64,000 nucleotides of DNA from Lachnospiraceae bacterium MD329 (GCA_010206265.1 VIQV01000007.1:1-64000); one strand, 5' to 3'; positions 32,236 to 40,558 are shown, counted from the first letter of the stretch. Made by a program: numbers and translations. Notes: generated from the sequence alone by a model not told the origin.

Positions 32236-32949
32236 ATGAAAAAAATTGACATTTACGAGGAATTAAAAAATAACGCATATCCCGGACGTGGAATTGTTAT
32301 CGGAAAGAGCGCAGACGGAAAGAGCGCGGTAACGGCATATTTCATTATGGGCAGGTCGGTAAACAGCCGTAACCGAGTGTTTGTCGAGGACGGTGACGGT
32401 ATACGCACACAAGCGTTTGACCCGTCAAAATTATCCGACCCGCATTTAATTATTTATGCGCCTGTCAGAGTTCTCGGCAACAAGACAATTGTAACAAACG
32501 GCGACCAGACAGATACAATTTATGAGCTGATGAATCAGCAGATGACATTTGAGCAGTCACTCCGCACACGTGAATTTGAAGATGACGCTCCGAACTTTAC
32601 ACCAAGAATTTCAGGTATTATAAAGACTGATAACGGTAAGATGAATTATGCAATGTCAATTTTAAAGAGCGCGAACGGCAACCCCGATTCTTGTCAGCGT
32701 TACACATTTTCATATAAGAATCCGATTGACGGCGAGGGTCATTTTATCCATACATATATGGGCGACGGAAATCCGTTGCCGTCGTTTGAGGGCGAACCGA
32801 AACTTGTCGGTATTCCGAATGATATTGACGAGTTTACAAACGGACTCTGGAACGCTCTTAACGAGGACAATAAAGTGTCACTGTTTGTAAGATTTATTGA
32901 TTTGGAAACAGGCGAAACGAAGTCAAAAATTGTGAATAAGAATATATAA
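32236..32949 (+). CDS. purO: PurO-type IMP cyclohydrolase
   Basis: 237 residues of the IMP_cyclohyd (PF07826-type) family, first known from archaeal PurO. It closes FAICAR to IMP, the last step of purine synthesis, replacing the N-terminal domain of the usual bifunctional PurH. Indicative segments: N-A-Y-P-G-R-G-I-V-I-G, Y-F-I-M-G-R-S-V-N-S-R-N-R and P-R-I-S-G-I-I. Its place directly before a stand-alone AICAR formyltransferase supports the assignment. GGAG ribosome site lies within the end of purN. Confidence 0.88.
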   Translation: MKKIDIYEELKNNAYPGRGIVIGKSADGKSAVTAYFIMGRSVNSRNRVFVEDGDGIRTQAFDPSKLSDPHLIIYAPVRVLGNKTIVTNGDQTDTIYELMNQQMTFEQSLRTREFEDDAPNFTPRISGIIKTDNGKMNYAMSILKSANGNPDSCQRYTFSYKNPIDGEGHFIHTYMGDGNPLPSFEGEPKLVGIPNDIDEFTNGLWNALNEDNKVSLFVRFIDLETGETKSKIVNKNI

Positions 32950-32966
32950 GAAAGGGACGATAAATA

Positions 32967-34139
32967 ATGAATGAAATGCAATTAAAATACGGCTGTAACC
33001 CGAATCAAAAGCCGTCAAGAGTATTTATGGAAAACGGAGATTTACCGTTTGAGGTGATTTGCGGAAAGCCGGGTTATATCAATCTTTTAGACGCGCTTAA
33101 CGGTTGGCAGTTGGTGAAGGAGCTGAAAAAGGCTACGGGACTTCCTGCGGCAACCTCATTTAAACACGTATCGCCTGCGGGTGCGGCGGTTGGTCTGCCT
33201 CTTTCGGATACGCTTAAAAAGATTTATTTTGTAGACGACGTCGAGCTTACACCGCTTGCAAACGCATATGCGCGCGCAAGAGGCGCGGACAGAATGTCAT
33301 CATTCGGTGATTTTATCGCTCTTTCGGATGAGTGTGACAAGGCAACGGCACTTTTAATAAAAAAAGAAGTTTCCGACGGAGTAATCGCGCCTTCTTACAG
33401 TGATGAGGCGCTGGAAATTCTGAAAGCTAAGAAAAACGGCAACTACAACGTTATTAAGATTGGTGAAAATTACATTCCTGCTGAAATTGAGCGTAAGCAG
33501 GTATTTGGTGTGACATTTGAGCAAGGCAGAAATGAGCTTGATATAAATGATGAATTATTGTCAAATGTTGTTACCGACAATAAAGCGCTTAGTGAAACTG
33601 CAAAGCGTGACCTTAAAATTGCGCTTATTACGCTTAAATACACGCAGTCAAATTCAGTATGCTATGTTAAGGACGGACAGGCTATCGGTATTGGCGCAGG
33701 TCAGCAGTCACGTATTCACTGTACGCGTCTTGCAGGCAACAAGGCTGATATTTGGTGGCTAAGACAGGCGCCGCAGGTTTTGGGTCTTCAATTTGTGGAC
33801 GGCATTAAGCGCGCCGACCGTGACAATGCGATTGATGTATATATATCGGACGAGTATATGGACGTGCTTGCAGATGGTGTATGGGAAAAGACGTTTAAAG
33901 TAAAGCCGCCTGTATTCACAAAGGAAGAGCAGAGAGAATGGCTGAATAAAAATACTGATGTTGCTCTTGGCTCGGACGCATTTTTCCCGTTCGGCGATAA
34001 TATTGAACGCGCAAAGAAGTCCGGTGTCACAGTTATCGCACAGCCGGGCGGTTCAATCAGGGACGATAATGTAATTGAAACCTGCAACAAATATAATATG
34101 GCAATGAGTTTTACAGGCATACGCTTGTTCCATCACTGA
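32967..34139 (+). CDS. Stand-alone AICAR formyltransferase (PurH C-terminal domain homologue)
   Basis: 390 residues corresponding only to the formyltransferase part of PurH; the MGS-like cyclohydrolase domain is absent. It should formylate AICAR to FAICAR with 10-formyl-THF. Motifs: L-K-Y-G-C-N-P-N-Q-K-P at the start, F-K-H-V-S-P-A-G-A-A (the usual K-H-x-N-P-C-G region, here with Ser and Ala), and Q-P-G-G-S-I-R-D-D near the end. With PurO it completes the pathway as two separate enzymes. Its stop overlaps the next small gene (TGATG). Confidence 0.93.
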   Translation: MNEMQLKYGCNPNQKPSRVFMENGDLPFEVICGKPGYINLLDALNGWQLVKELKKATGLPAATSFKHVSPAGAAVGLPLSDTLKKIYFVDDVELTPLANAYARARGADRMSSFGDFIALSDECDKATALLIKKEVSDGVIAPSYSDEALEILKAKKNGNYNVIKIGENYIPAEIERKQVFGVTFEQGRNELDINDELLSNVVTDNKALSETAKRDLKIALITLKYTQSNSVCYVKDGQAIGIGAGQQSRIHCTRLAGNKADIWWLRQAPQVLGLQFVDGIKRADRDNAIDVYISDEYMDVLADGVWEKTFKVKPPVFTKEEQREWLNKNTDVALGSDAFFPFGDNIERAKKSGVTVIAQPGGSIRDDNVIETCNKYNMAMSFTGIRLFHH

Positions 34140-34267
34140 TGAAAAAGAAGGAGTGTCCGTGTACGCGTAACTGCCGCTATCACGGAAAATGTGAAGAATG
34201 TATTGAACAGCATAAAACCAAGAAGTATTTACCTGCCTGCAAGCATAAAAATAAAAAAGGAGAATAA
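34139..34267 (+). CDS. 42-residue cysteine-rich protein coupled to the purine operon
   Basis: A short ORF whose ATG overlaps the AICAR formyltransferase stop. The protein has six cysteines (C6, C8, C12, C18, C21, C34) and several His: C-P-C-T-R-N-C-R-Y-H-G-K-C-E-E-C, then a basic tail. The pattern resembles small zinc-binding proteins common in Clostridia, but I cannot give a firm family name. A 3-bp gap separates it from the tautomerase. The overlapping start and cysteine spacing argue strongly for real translation. It may bind zinc or a cluster; role unknown. Confidence 0.7.
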   Translation: MKKKECPCTRNCRYHGKCEECIEQHKTKKYLPACKHKNKKGE

Positions 34268-34270
34268 AAT

Positions 34271-34483
34271 ATGCCTTATATTACAGTTGAGGGTGGAAAT
34301 CTGTCAGATAAACAAAAAGAAATGCTTATTAAGCGTCTTACAGAGGTTTCTTCAGAAATAATGAACATTCCTCCTGAATTTTTTATCACAACAATAAAGG
34401 AATTGCCTGATAAAAATATTGGTATTGGCGGTAAAACTATAGACGTTGTAAAAGATGAATATTTGAAGAGGAATACTAAATGA
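34271..34483 (+). CDS. 4-oxalocrotonate tautomerase-family protein
   Basis: 70 residues. Begins M-P-Y-I-T-V-E, placing the catalytic Pro at position 1 after Met removal, as in 4-OT/YwhB tautomerases. L-S-D-K-Q-K-E-M-L-I-K-R-L-T fits the first helix. The usual active-site arginines are not obvious, so the enzyme activity is uncertain. AAAAGGAG precedes the ATG, and it overlaps the downstream GNAT gene by 4 bp. Confidence 0.88.
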   Translation: MPYITVEGGNLSDKQKEMLIKRLTEVSSEIMNIPPEFFITTIKELPDKNIGIGGKTIDVVKDEYLKRNTK

Positions 34484-34998
34484 AGAAAATACTTGAAACC
34501 GAACGCCTGATTTTACGGGAAATGACGCAGGACGACTACGGTGATTTATGCGAAATTTTGCAGGACAAAGAAACTATGTACGCATATGAACACGCATTTT
34601 CAGCTGACGAAGCGCAGGCGTGGTTAGAAAAGCAAATAAGCCGTTATAAAAATGATGGTTTTGGTTTATGGGCTGTTATCCTAAAAACAAGCGGTGAGTT
34701 TGTAGGTCAGTGCGGAATTACGCGGCAGGATATAGAAGGCAACACAGTTCCTGAAATAGGGTATCTGTTAAAGCGTAAGCATTGGCATAACGGATATGCG
34801 TCGGAGGCGGCGCAGGGCTGTAAACAGTATGCGTTTGAGACGCTTGGTTTTAATAAGGTTTATTCGATTATCCGCGATAATAATTACGCGTCGCAGAGAG
34901 TTGCGGAGCGTAACGGAATGAAAGCAGTAAAAACATTTATAAAGCATTATTATGGTATGGATATGCCGCACATAGTGTATTGTGCAGACAAAAAATAA
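34480..34998 (+). CDS. GNAT N-acetyltransferase, RimJ/RimL-like
   Basis: 172 residues. Opens with L-E-T-E-R-L-I-L-R-E-M, has the substrate-side G-F-G-L-W-A-V segment, and the acetyl-CoA-binding region (P-E-I-G-Y-L-L ... N-G-Y-A-S-E-A-A-Q-G) and N-x-A-S-Q-R-V-A-E-R-N-G-M typical of ribosomal-protein or small-molecule acetyltransferases of this group. Substrate unknown. Translation is coupled to the tautomerase (ATGA overlap). Confidence 0.9.
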   Translation: MKKILETERLILREMTQDDYGDLCEILQDKETMYAYEHAFSADEAQAWLEKQISRYKNDGFGLWAVILKTSGEFVGQCGITRQDIEGNTVPEIGYLLKRKHWHNGYASEAAQGCKQYAFETLGFNKVYSIIRDNNYASQRVAERNGMKAVKTFIKHYYGMDMPHIVYCADKK

Positions 34999-35004
34999 TG
35001 AATA

Positions 35005-35097
35005 AAACAAGGATAAAAACACAGCTCCGGTTGGTAGTCCGGACGCGGTAAAAGCCGTCAGTAACCTGCCCCCTCTCGGGTTGTCCGTTCCTTGTAT
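35005..35097 (+). promoter_or_regulatory. yjdF-motif RNA (azaaromatic-sensing riboswitch candidate)
   Basis: A structured leader directly before a yjdF gene. ACAAGG (35007-35012) can pair with CCTTGT (35090-35095) to close the whole element. Internal stems include CTCCGG/CCGGA-type pairing near 35024-35043 and GACGCGGT...AGCCGTC (about 35042-35059). The location and the conserved-looking GGTTGGTAGTCCGGA and AGTAACCTGCC segments match the known yjdF RNA class, which responds to azaaromatic compounds. The assignment rests on context and partial motif recall. Confidence 0.75.
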
Positions 35098-35119
35098 GAT
35101 AGTTTTAGGAGGGGATAAT

Positions 35120-35536
35120 ATGGATATAAAATCCAAATTTACAGTGTTTTTTGAGAACCCGTTTTGGGTTGGGATTTTTGAGGTTGAAAGCAGAAAATAT
35201 TATGAATTTTGTAAAATTGTGTTTGGTTCTGAGCCAAAGGATTACGAGGTTTACGAATATCTGCTCCGTAATCATCACAGACTGAAATTCAACGGACAAA
35301 AACTGACTGAAAAATCAGCTGAGAAACATTTAAACCCGAAGCGTATGCAAAAGGAAATTAAAAAACAGCTTGAAAACAAAGGTGCGGGAACAAAATCACA
35401 GAAGGCACTAAAGGAAGCTTATGAGCAATCCAAAACAGAGCGGAAAACGATTTCAAAGGCTTTGTTTGAGGCGAAAAAAGAACGCAAATTTGAGATGAAA
35501 CGGCAGAAAAAGAAAGAAAAACATAGAGGTCATTAG
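35120..35536 (+). CDS. yjdF: YjdF family protein (DUF2992)
   Basis: 138 residues. N-terminal half matches YjdF (F-F-E-N-P-F-W-V-G-I-F-E; F-G-S-E-P-K-D-Y-E-V-Y); the C-terminal half is a highly charged helix (N-P-K-R-M-Q-K-E-I-K-K; K-F-E-M-K-R-Q-K-K-K-E-K-H-R-G-H) that probably binds nucleic acid. Function is unproven; the family is linked to protection from azaaromatic toxins through its riboswitch. AGGAGGGG precedes ATG 35120. The gene sits 12 bp before purD, so riboswitch control could extend to purD unless it has its own promoter. Confidence 0.9.
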   Translation: MDIKSKFTVFFENPFWVGIFEVESRKYYEFCKIVFGSEPKDYEVYEYLLRNHHRLKFNGQKLTEKSAEKHLNPKRMQKEIKKQLENKGAGTKSQKALKEAYEQSKTERKTISKALFEAKKERKFEMKRQKKKEKHRGH

Positions 35537-35548
35537 GAGGTTAGAATT

Positions 35549-36808
35549 ATGAAAGTTTTAGTTGTAGGCGGCGGCGGACGTGAACACGCTATTGTTTGGA
35601 AAATCGCTCAGTCACCGAAGGTTGAAAAGATTTACTGCGCGCCGGGTAACGGCGGAATTGCAGAGCTTGCCGAGTGCGTGGACATTGGCGCAACCGATAT
35701 TGACGCGATGGTTAAATTCGCTAAGGAAAAGGCGGTTGATTTAGTTATGGTCGCGCCTGATGACCCTCTTGTTTTAGGTATGGTTGACGCTATGGAAAAA
35801 GAAGGTATAAGCACTTTTGGTCCGCAAGCAAATGCGGCGGTCATTGAGGGAAGTAAGGCTTTTTCAAAGGAACTTATGAAAAAGTACAATATTCCAACGG
35901 CAGGTTATGAAGTGTTTACCGACAGTGAGGCGGCAATTGAGTATGTTAAAAACGGTACGTTCCCGACTGTTATTAAGGCTGATGGACTGGCTCTCGGCAA
36001 GGGCGTTATAATAGCGCAGAACTTTAAGGAGGCTGAGGAGGCAATCTGTGATATGATTGACGGCGGCAAGTTTGGAAAGAGCGGAAGCCGTGTTGTTATA
36101 GAGGAATTTCTTACAGGTCCCGAAGTCAGCGTTCTGGCATTTACAGACGGAAAAACGGTTAAGCCTATGGTTTCGGCACAGGACCACAAGCGTGCATACG
36201 ATAATGACGAAGGTTTAAACACCGGCGGTATGGGTACATTCTCGCCGAGCCGTCTTTATGATGACGCAAAAGCGAAAGAATGTATGGAGAACATATTCCT
36301 TCCGACAATTAAAGCTATGACGGAGGAGGGCAGACCGTTTAAGGGTGTATTGTATTTTGGTCTTATGATGACTCCTAACGGTGTTAAGGTAATTGAATAT
36401 AACTGTCGTTTTGGTGACCCCGAAACACAGGTTGTACTGCCGAGATTAAAGACTGACTTGGTTGAAATTATGGAGGCGGTTATTGACGAACGCCTTGATG
36501 AAATTGAAATTGAATGGGAAGATAACGCGGCGGTATGTGTTGTTATGGCGTCGGGCGGTTATCCTGTTGAATATAAAAAGGGATATGAGATTTTCGGACT
36601 TGATAATGTCGGCGATTTAACCGTATTCCACGCAGGAACGGCATTAAAGGACGGTAAAATTGTTACAAACGGCGGGCGTGTGCTGGGTGTTACGGCAGTT
36701 GGTAAAGACCTTGACGAGGCAATTAAAAATGCATATGATGGCGTAGGTAAAATTTCATTTAAGGACGAATTCCACAGAAGTGATATCGGAGTAAAGAAGT
36801 ATAATTAA
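35549..36808 (+). CDS. purD: Phosphoribosylamine-glycine ligase PurD
   Basis: 419 residues, full-length ATP-grasp enzyme making GAR from phosphoribosylamine, glycine and ATP. Motifs: V-V-G-G-G-G-R-E-H-A-I at the N terminus, A-D-G-L-A-L-G-K-G-V, G-P-E-V-S-V-L-A-F, and N-C-R-F-G-D-P-E-T-Q for metal binding. Product feeds PurN. TTAGGAGG precedes the ATG. It may be read from the yjdF leader transcript. Confidence 0.97.
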   Translation: MKVLVVGGGGREHAIVWKIAQSPKVEKIYCAPGNGGIAELAECVDIGATDIDAMVKFAKEKAVDLVMVAPDDPLVLGMVDAMEKEGISTFGPQANAAVIEGSKAFSKELMKKYNIPTAGYEVFTDSEAAIEYVKNGTFPTVIKADGLALGKGVIIAQNFKEAEEAICDMIDGGKFGKSGSRVVIEEFLTGPEVSVLAFTDGKTVKPMVSAQDHKRAYDNDEGLNTGGMGTFSPSRLYDDAKAKECMENIFLPTIKAMTEEGRPFKGVLYFGLMMTPNGVKVIEYNCRFGDPETQVVLPRLKTDLVEIMEAVIDERLDEIEIEWEDNAAVCVVMASGGYPVEYKKGYEIFGLDNVGDLTVFHAGTALKDGKIVTNGGRVLGVTAVGKDLDEAIKNAYDGVGKISFKDEFHRSDIGVKKYN

Positions 36809-36817
36809 AGAATAAAA

Positions 36818-37213
36818 ATGAGATTGATAAAATTAAAGAAAGTTATTTTAATATTCTTTTTGTTCTTTTTTATCTTTTTTATAGCAACAGAAGTGTGCAT
36901 TATGAAATATCTTAAAGAATATGGATATGGAATAAAGGAATTACCCAGAACGACAATGGTTTATTTTCATTTAAGCAAAGGGTTCACTGTTGGAGAGACT
37001 AACGGTGTTAGTACTTTTATTGGCAGACATAATTATATTTACGATAGAGTGTTTGAGAAAAAAGGGTATTATGAATACGATAGAATGGGATTAGCAGGCT
37101 ACTATAAAAATGATGAATATAATTATAATTTTATTATTCATTCTACTGATTATTGGTGTCACTGGTTTAGGATATATCAAATGAATAATTACTACACTAT
37201 TGAAGAATTTTGA
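36818..37213 (+). CDS. Hypothetical membrane-anchored protein
   Basis: 131 residues with one strongly hydrophobic N-terminal helix (about 8-28, Phe/Ile-rich) and a Tyr/Asn/Gly-rich outer domain. No family recognised. Like the gene at 30017-30529 it is a short A+T-rich membrane protein placed inside the purine run, but the two show no clear sequence similarity. The ribosome site is weak (AAAGAATAAAA), so expression may depend on purD translation. Confidence 0.65.
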   Translation: MRLIKLKKVILIFFLFFFIFFIATEVCIMKYLKEYGYGIKELPRTTMVYFHLSKGFTVGETNGVSTFIGRHNYIYDRVFEKKGYYEYDRMGLAGYYKNDEYNYNFIIHSTDYWCHWFRIYQMNNYYTIEEF

Positions 37214-37248
37214 CACAAATTACTATATAAGAACAGAAGGAGCGTACA

Positions 37249-37728
37249 ATGAAACGAACTGATTACATAACGTGGGACGAATATTTTATGGGTATTGCGC
37301 TTTTATCGGCGCAGAGGTCGAAGGATAGTAACACGCAGGTCGGCGCTTGCATTGTGAACTGCGAAAATAAAATACTGTCGCTCGGTTACAACGGTATGCC
37401 AATCGGCTGTAACGACGACGATATGCCGTGGGAACGCTCAGGAAACCCTGTTGACACAAAATATATGTACGTCTGCCACGCAGAACTCAATGCGATTTTA
37501 AACCGAAGTTCAGGTTCGCTTGACGGCGCAAAGCTATATGTCACACTGTTTCCGTGTAACGAATGCGCCAAGGCAATTATACAGTCGGGCATACGTGAGA
37601 TTGTTTATTTATCAGACAAATATTGCGGCAATGATGATAATATTGCCTCCAAAAAGATGTTCGATATAGTAGGCGTCAAGTACCGTCAATATGAAACCAC
37701 GGGAAGAAAACTGGAGATAGAATTATGA
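37249..37728 (+). CDS. Deoxycytidylate (dCMP) deaminase, ComEB-like
   Basis: 159 residues. Converts dCMP to dUMP for thymidylate synthesis. Zinc site: C-H-A-E-L-N-A-I and P-C-N-E-C-A-K-A-I, with catalytic Glu in the HAE motif. The N-terminal S-K-D-S-N-T-Q-V-G-A and G-Y-N-G-M-P are typical of the dCMP-deaminase group. GAAGGAG ribosome site. It overlaps the next gene by 4 bp. Confidence 0.93.
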   Translation: MKRTDYITWDEYFMGIALLSAQRSKDSNTQVGACIVNCENKILSLGYNGMPIGCNDDDMPWERSGNPVDTKYMYVCHAELNAILNRSSGSLDGAKLYVTLFPCNECAKAIIQSGIREIVYLSDKYCGNDDNIASKKMFDIVGVKYRQYETTGRKLEIEL

Positions 37729-38801
37729 AAAAAGCATTTTTACCGTTATTTATGTGTATAATACTGCTTACGTCGTGCGTGAATCAGACGGCAAAGGAGC
37801 AGAAACCGAAACTGCTTAAAGAAATGACTCTTGAAGAAAAGGTCGGTCAAATGCTGTTTGTGCGTTATCCCGAATTGGAACTGCAAAACCTGCTGATGAT
37901 AAATCCGGGCGGAATATTAATGTTTGAACGCGATTTTAAAGGACTGACGCGCGACGAGGTGAAAAATAAAATTAATGCTCTGCAAACTACTAATATACCG
38001 CTTTTAATCGGTGTTGACGAAGAAGGAGGTACGGTGGTGCGCGTAAGCGCAAATCCTAATCTTACCCCTTCAAAATATGCGTCGCCGCAGGAGATTTATA
38101 AATCCGGCGGTATGGACGCGCTTATAGCAAACACGGCTGAAAAGTCGCGTGTTTTGACAGAACTTGGTATAACAATAAACCTTGCTCCCGTAGCCGATGT
38201 GTCACAGGACGAGGAGGATTTTATGTATTCACGCAGTATGGGTACAGATGCGGTTGAAACGGCGGAATGTATTGAAAATATGGTGCTTACAATGCACGAA
38301 AACGGAATTTTGTCGTGTTTAAAGCATTTCCCCGGCTACGGTTCAGTTGCCGATACTCATACCGATTCGGCGTCTGATACACGCAGTGCGGACAGTTTCA
38401 GGAATATTACTGCGGTTGACGATATTAAAACAGGAGGAGATTTTATTCCGTTCAAAGCAGGAATTGACGCAGGCGCAGAAAGTGTGCTTGTATCGCACAA
38501 CATTGTGACAGCGTTGGATAAGGATAATCCTGCGTCGCTGTCACCTGAAATACACAGAATTTTGCGTGAAGAGCTTGGATTTGACGGTGTTATAATAACA
38601 GATGATATTGCAATGGGCGCGGTGGCTGATATAGAGAACGTTTATGTAAAAGCCGTTCAGGCAGGGAACGATTTGCTTATAACAACTGATTATGAAACGG
38701 CGTACAACCAGATTTTAGCGGCAGTGAAAAGCCGTGAAATCAGTAAAGATACTATAGACAACGCAGTGACGCGTATACTGAAAATGAAGGGACTGATATA
38801 A
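37725..38801 (+). CDS. GH3 beta-N-acetylhexosaminidase-like lipoprotein (NagZ family)
   Basis: 358 residues. Lipobox L-T-S-C (Cys18) predicts a membrane-anchored extracellular enzyme. The single GH3 barrel has G-V-D-E-E-G-G-T-V, L-K-H-F-P-G-Y-G-S-V-A-D-T-H-T-D-S with the NagZ-type Asp-His pair, and nucleophile Asp in I-T-D-D-I-A-M-G-A. In this family it removes N-acetylglucosamine from peptidoglycan fragments. Gram-positive forms are often secreted and take part in muropeptide recycling. Confidence 0.9.
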   Translation: MKKAFLPLFMCIILLTSCVNQTAKEQKPKLLKEMTLEEKVGQMLFVRYPELELQNLLMINPGGILMFERDFKGLTRDEVKNKINALQTTNIPLLIGVDEEGGTVVRVSANPNLTPSKYASPQEIYKSGGMDALIANTAEKSRVLTELGITINLAPVADVSQDEEDFMYSRSMGTDAVETAECIENMVLTMHENGILSCLKHFPGYGSVADTHTDSASDTRSADSFRNITAVDDIKTGGDFIPFKAGIDAGAESVLVSHNIVTALDKDNPASLSPEIHRILREELGFDGVIITDDIAMGAVADIENVYVKAVQAGNDLLITTDYETAYNQILAAVKSREISKDTIDNAVTRILKMKGLI

Positions 38802-38806
38802 CGGTT

Positions 38807-39742
38807 ATGCCAAAATTTAACTGTAGAACAGAATTTATACCTGTTTCGGCGGACTTTGTGGAAAGACTTATGCCGTCCGCAAACGGAGCGTATGTAAAGG
38901 TTTATCTTATGGCGCTTGCCCTTGGAGTAAAGTCGGAGGAAATGTCAACGGCTGAAATGGCAGGAAAGCTTAACCTTTTGGAAAGCGACGTTGTAAACGC
39001 GCTGGAATACTGGAACAAACTCGGCGCGCTTAAATACTCACGGGAACAAGTCAGCTTTGGTTCTGACGTATCCGAAGTGCAGGAGAGTAAGCCTCAAAAA
39101 AAGGATATGGAGGAAATCAGGGGAGCAATGACCGAAAATCCTGAGCTTGCAGACCTTTGCACGTTATCACAGGAAATACTTGGAAAAACACTGCGTAATA
39201 AGGATATTGAAACGCTGTATTGGTTTTATGACGAGCTGGGTTTATCCCCCGAAGTTATTACAATGCTTTTGGAATATTGTGTTTCAAAAGATAAACGGAA
39301 TATGAATTATATTGAAAAGGTAGCTATTTCGTGGCACGAAAACGGTATTGTAACAATTGACGCGGCGGACAGGTTTATAAATAACGAAAAGGAAAAAAGC
39401 GGATATTTTTATTCATTAAGAAAGCTTTTCGGTATAGACAACAGAAGTCTTTCCAAAACAGAAGAAACATATTTAAAGTCGTGGCGCGATGATTTGGGTA
39501 TGGACGAAAATATGGTCGGTCTTGCATATGAATACTGTATTATGCAGACAAGCAAGCTGTCGTTTCCATATATGAACTCAATCATAAAACGCTGGAATGA
39601 ACTGGGTATTCATACTGTTCCTGAGGCAGAACGCGACCACGAGGATTTTAAAACAAAAAGCAAGCAGAATAATCTTGACGTATATAATGATGATGACTTC
39701 AATTATGCTGAGCTTGAAAAGATAATGCAGGATAAAGGTTAA
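38807..39742 (+). CDS. DnaD-domain protein (replication restart/initiation)
   Basis: 311 residues. N-terminal winged-helix-like region (about 15-85) and two DnaB_2/DnaD C-terminal-type repeats (about 120-190 and 205-275), each with the Y-I-E-K-V-A-I-S-W-H-E-N-G-I or Y-M-N-S-I-I-K-R-W-N-E-L-G-I signature. Family members remodel DNA and help load the replicative helicase. The acidic C-terminal tail is probably unstructured. Last gene of the purine run; a terminator follows. Confidence 0.9.
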   Translation: MPKFNCRTEFIPVSADFVERLMPSANGAYVKVYLMALALGVKSEEMSTAEMAGKLNLLESDVVNALEYWNKLGALKYSREQVSFGSDVSEVQESKPQKKDMEEIRGAMTENPELADLCTLSQEILGKTLRNKDIETLYWFYDELGLSPEVITMLLEYCVSKDKRNMNYIEKVAISWHENGIVTIDAADRFINNEKEKSGYFYSLRKLFGIDNRSLSKTEETYLKSWRDDLGMDENMVGLAYEYCIMQTSKLSFPYMNSIIKRWNELGIHTVPEAERDHEDFKTKSKQNNLDVYNDDDFNYAELEKIMQDKG

Positions 39743-39743
39743 A

Positions 39744-39775
39744 AATAAAAAGGCAAGCATTTTGCTTGCCTTTTA
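39744..39775. terminator. Bidirectional terminator between dnaD and DUF378 genes
   Basis: AAAAGGCAAGC / GCTTGCCTTTT with an ATTTT loop and A-rich left flank. Confidence 0.85.
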
Positions 39776-39788
39776 GCATAGTGTAAAT

Positions 39789-39995
39789 TTACGCGTTTGA
39801 GCGATGTGTAGTTTTATCTCTGAACAGAAGATTTATGCACCAAAGTCCTGCAAGACCTACAATGACATAAATAATTCTGCTTAGCCACGAACCCTGACCG
39901 CCGCAGATTGCCGCAACGAAATCAAACTGAAACAAACCTATAAGCAGCCAGTTTATCGCACCGATTATAGTAATTACAAGTGATGTGTTATTCAT
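39789..39995 (-). CDS. DUF378 membrane protein
   Basis: 68 residues with two membrane helices and the family signature I-G-A-I-N-W-L-L-I-G-L-F-Q-F-D-F-V-A, then I-Y-V-I-V-G-L-A-G-L-W. Function unknown. GGAGAG ribosome site; single-gene unit. Confidence 0.92.
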   Translation of the reverse strand: MNNTSLVITIIGAINWLLIGLFQFDFVAAICGGQGSWLSRIIYVIVGLAGLWCINLLFRDKTTHRSNA

Positions 39996-40104
39996 AACAA
40001 TCTCTCCTCTTATATTATTGTATCTTTATTTTTACCTGACATCACCGTTTTAAACAAGGTAATATTTTCCTCAAAAAAATAATATACTTAAAAGGGGTGA
40101 GGTG

Positions 40105-40521
40105 ATGAGGAGAAGGGCTATGATGTATTTTGCGGCTGTAGTAACTATAATGGCAACCACGCTGGTGTTTGTTTTGTTTGCCAGCGGAGCGGAGGAACAG
40201 CGTGAATTTTTAAGGGGGTATGGCTGGGAAGTAACGATAAAAGCCGTTGAAAAGGCAGATGTCATAATTCCTAAACCGTTTGACAGGGTATATGAGAATT
40301 ATAATGAATTACAGCTTAAAGCAGGACTTGACCTGCGCCCGTATATGGGTATGCGCGGAGTGAGGTATACATATATTGTTGAAAATTATCCTCGTGATGT
40401 CGGTGAAGATGTGCGCGCAAATGTTATCTGCATTGACGGTAAGCCGGTGGCAGGTGATATTATGACCGTGAGTTTACAGGGATTTATGCATTCATTGAAT
40501 TTTTCGGACGCCGAAGAATAG
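40105..40521 (+). CDS. DUF4830 membrane-anchored protein
   Basis: 138 residues. One N-terminal helix (about 5-25) followed by a small outer domain: Y-G-W-E-V, F-D-R-V-Y-E-N-Y-N-E-L-Q, G-L-D-L-R-P-Y-M-G, Y-T-Y-I-V-E-N-Y-P and G-F-M-H-S-L. This order fits the DUF4830 family, known mainly from spore-forming Clostridia and without established role. The GTG one codon earlier (40102) is an alternative start; AAAGGGG lies upstream of both. A terminator follows. Confidence 0.8.
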   Translation: MRRRAMMYFAAVVTIMATTLVFVLFASGAEEQREFLRGYGWEVTIKAVEKADVIIPKPFDRVYENYNELQLKAGLDLRPYMGMRGVRYTYIVENYPRDVGEDVRANVICIDGKPVAGDIMTVSLQGFMHSLNFSDAEE

Positions 40522-40524
40522 ATA

Positions 40525-40558
40525 AGGGGTACAGTTAATGCTGTACCCATAATTTTTA
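40525..40558 (+). terminator. Intrinsic terminator after DUF4830 gene
   Basis: GGGTACAG (40527-40534) / CTGTACCC (40541-40548), then ATAATTTTT. Confidence 0.75.
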
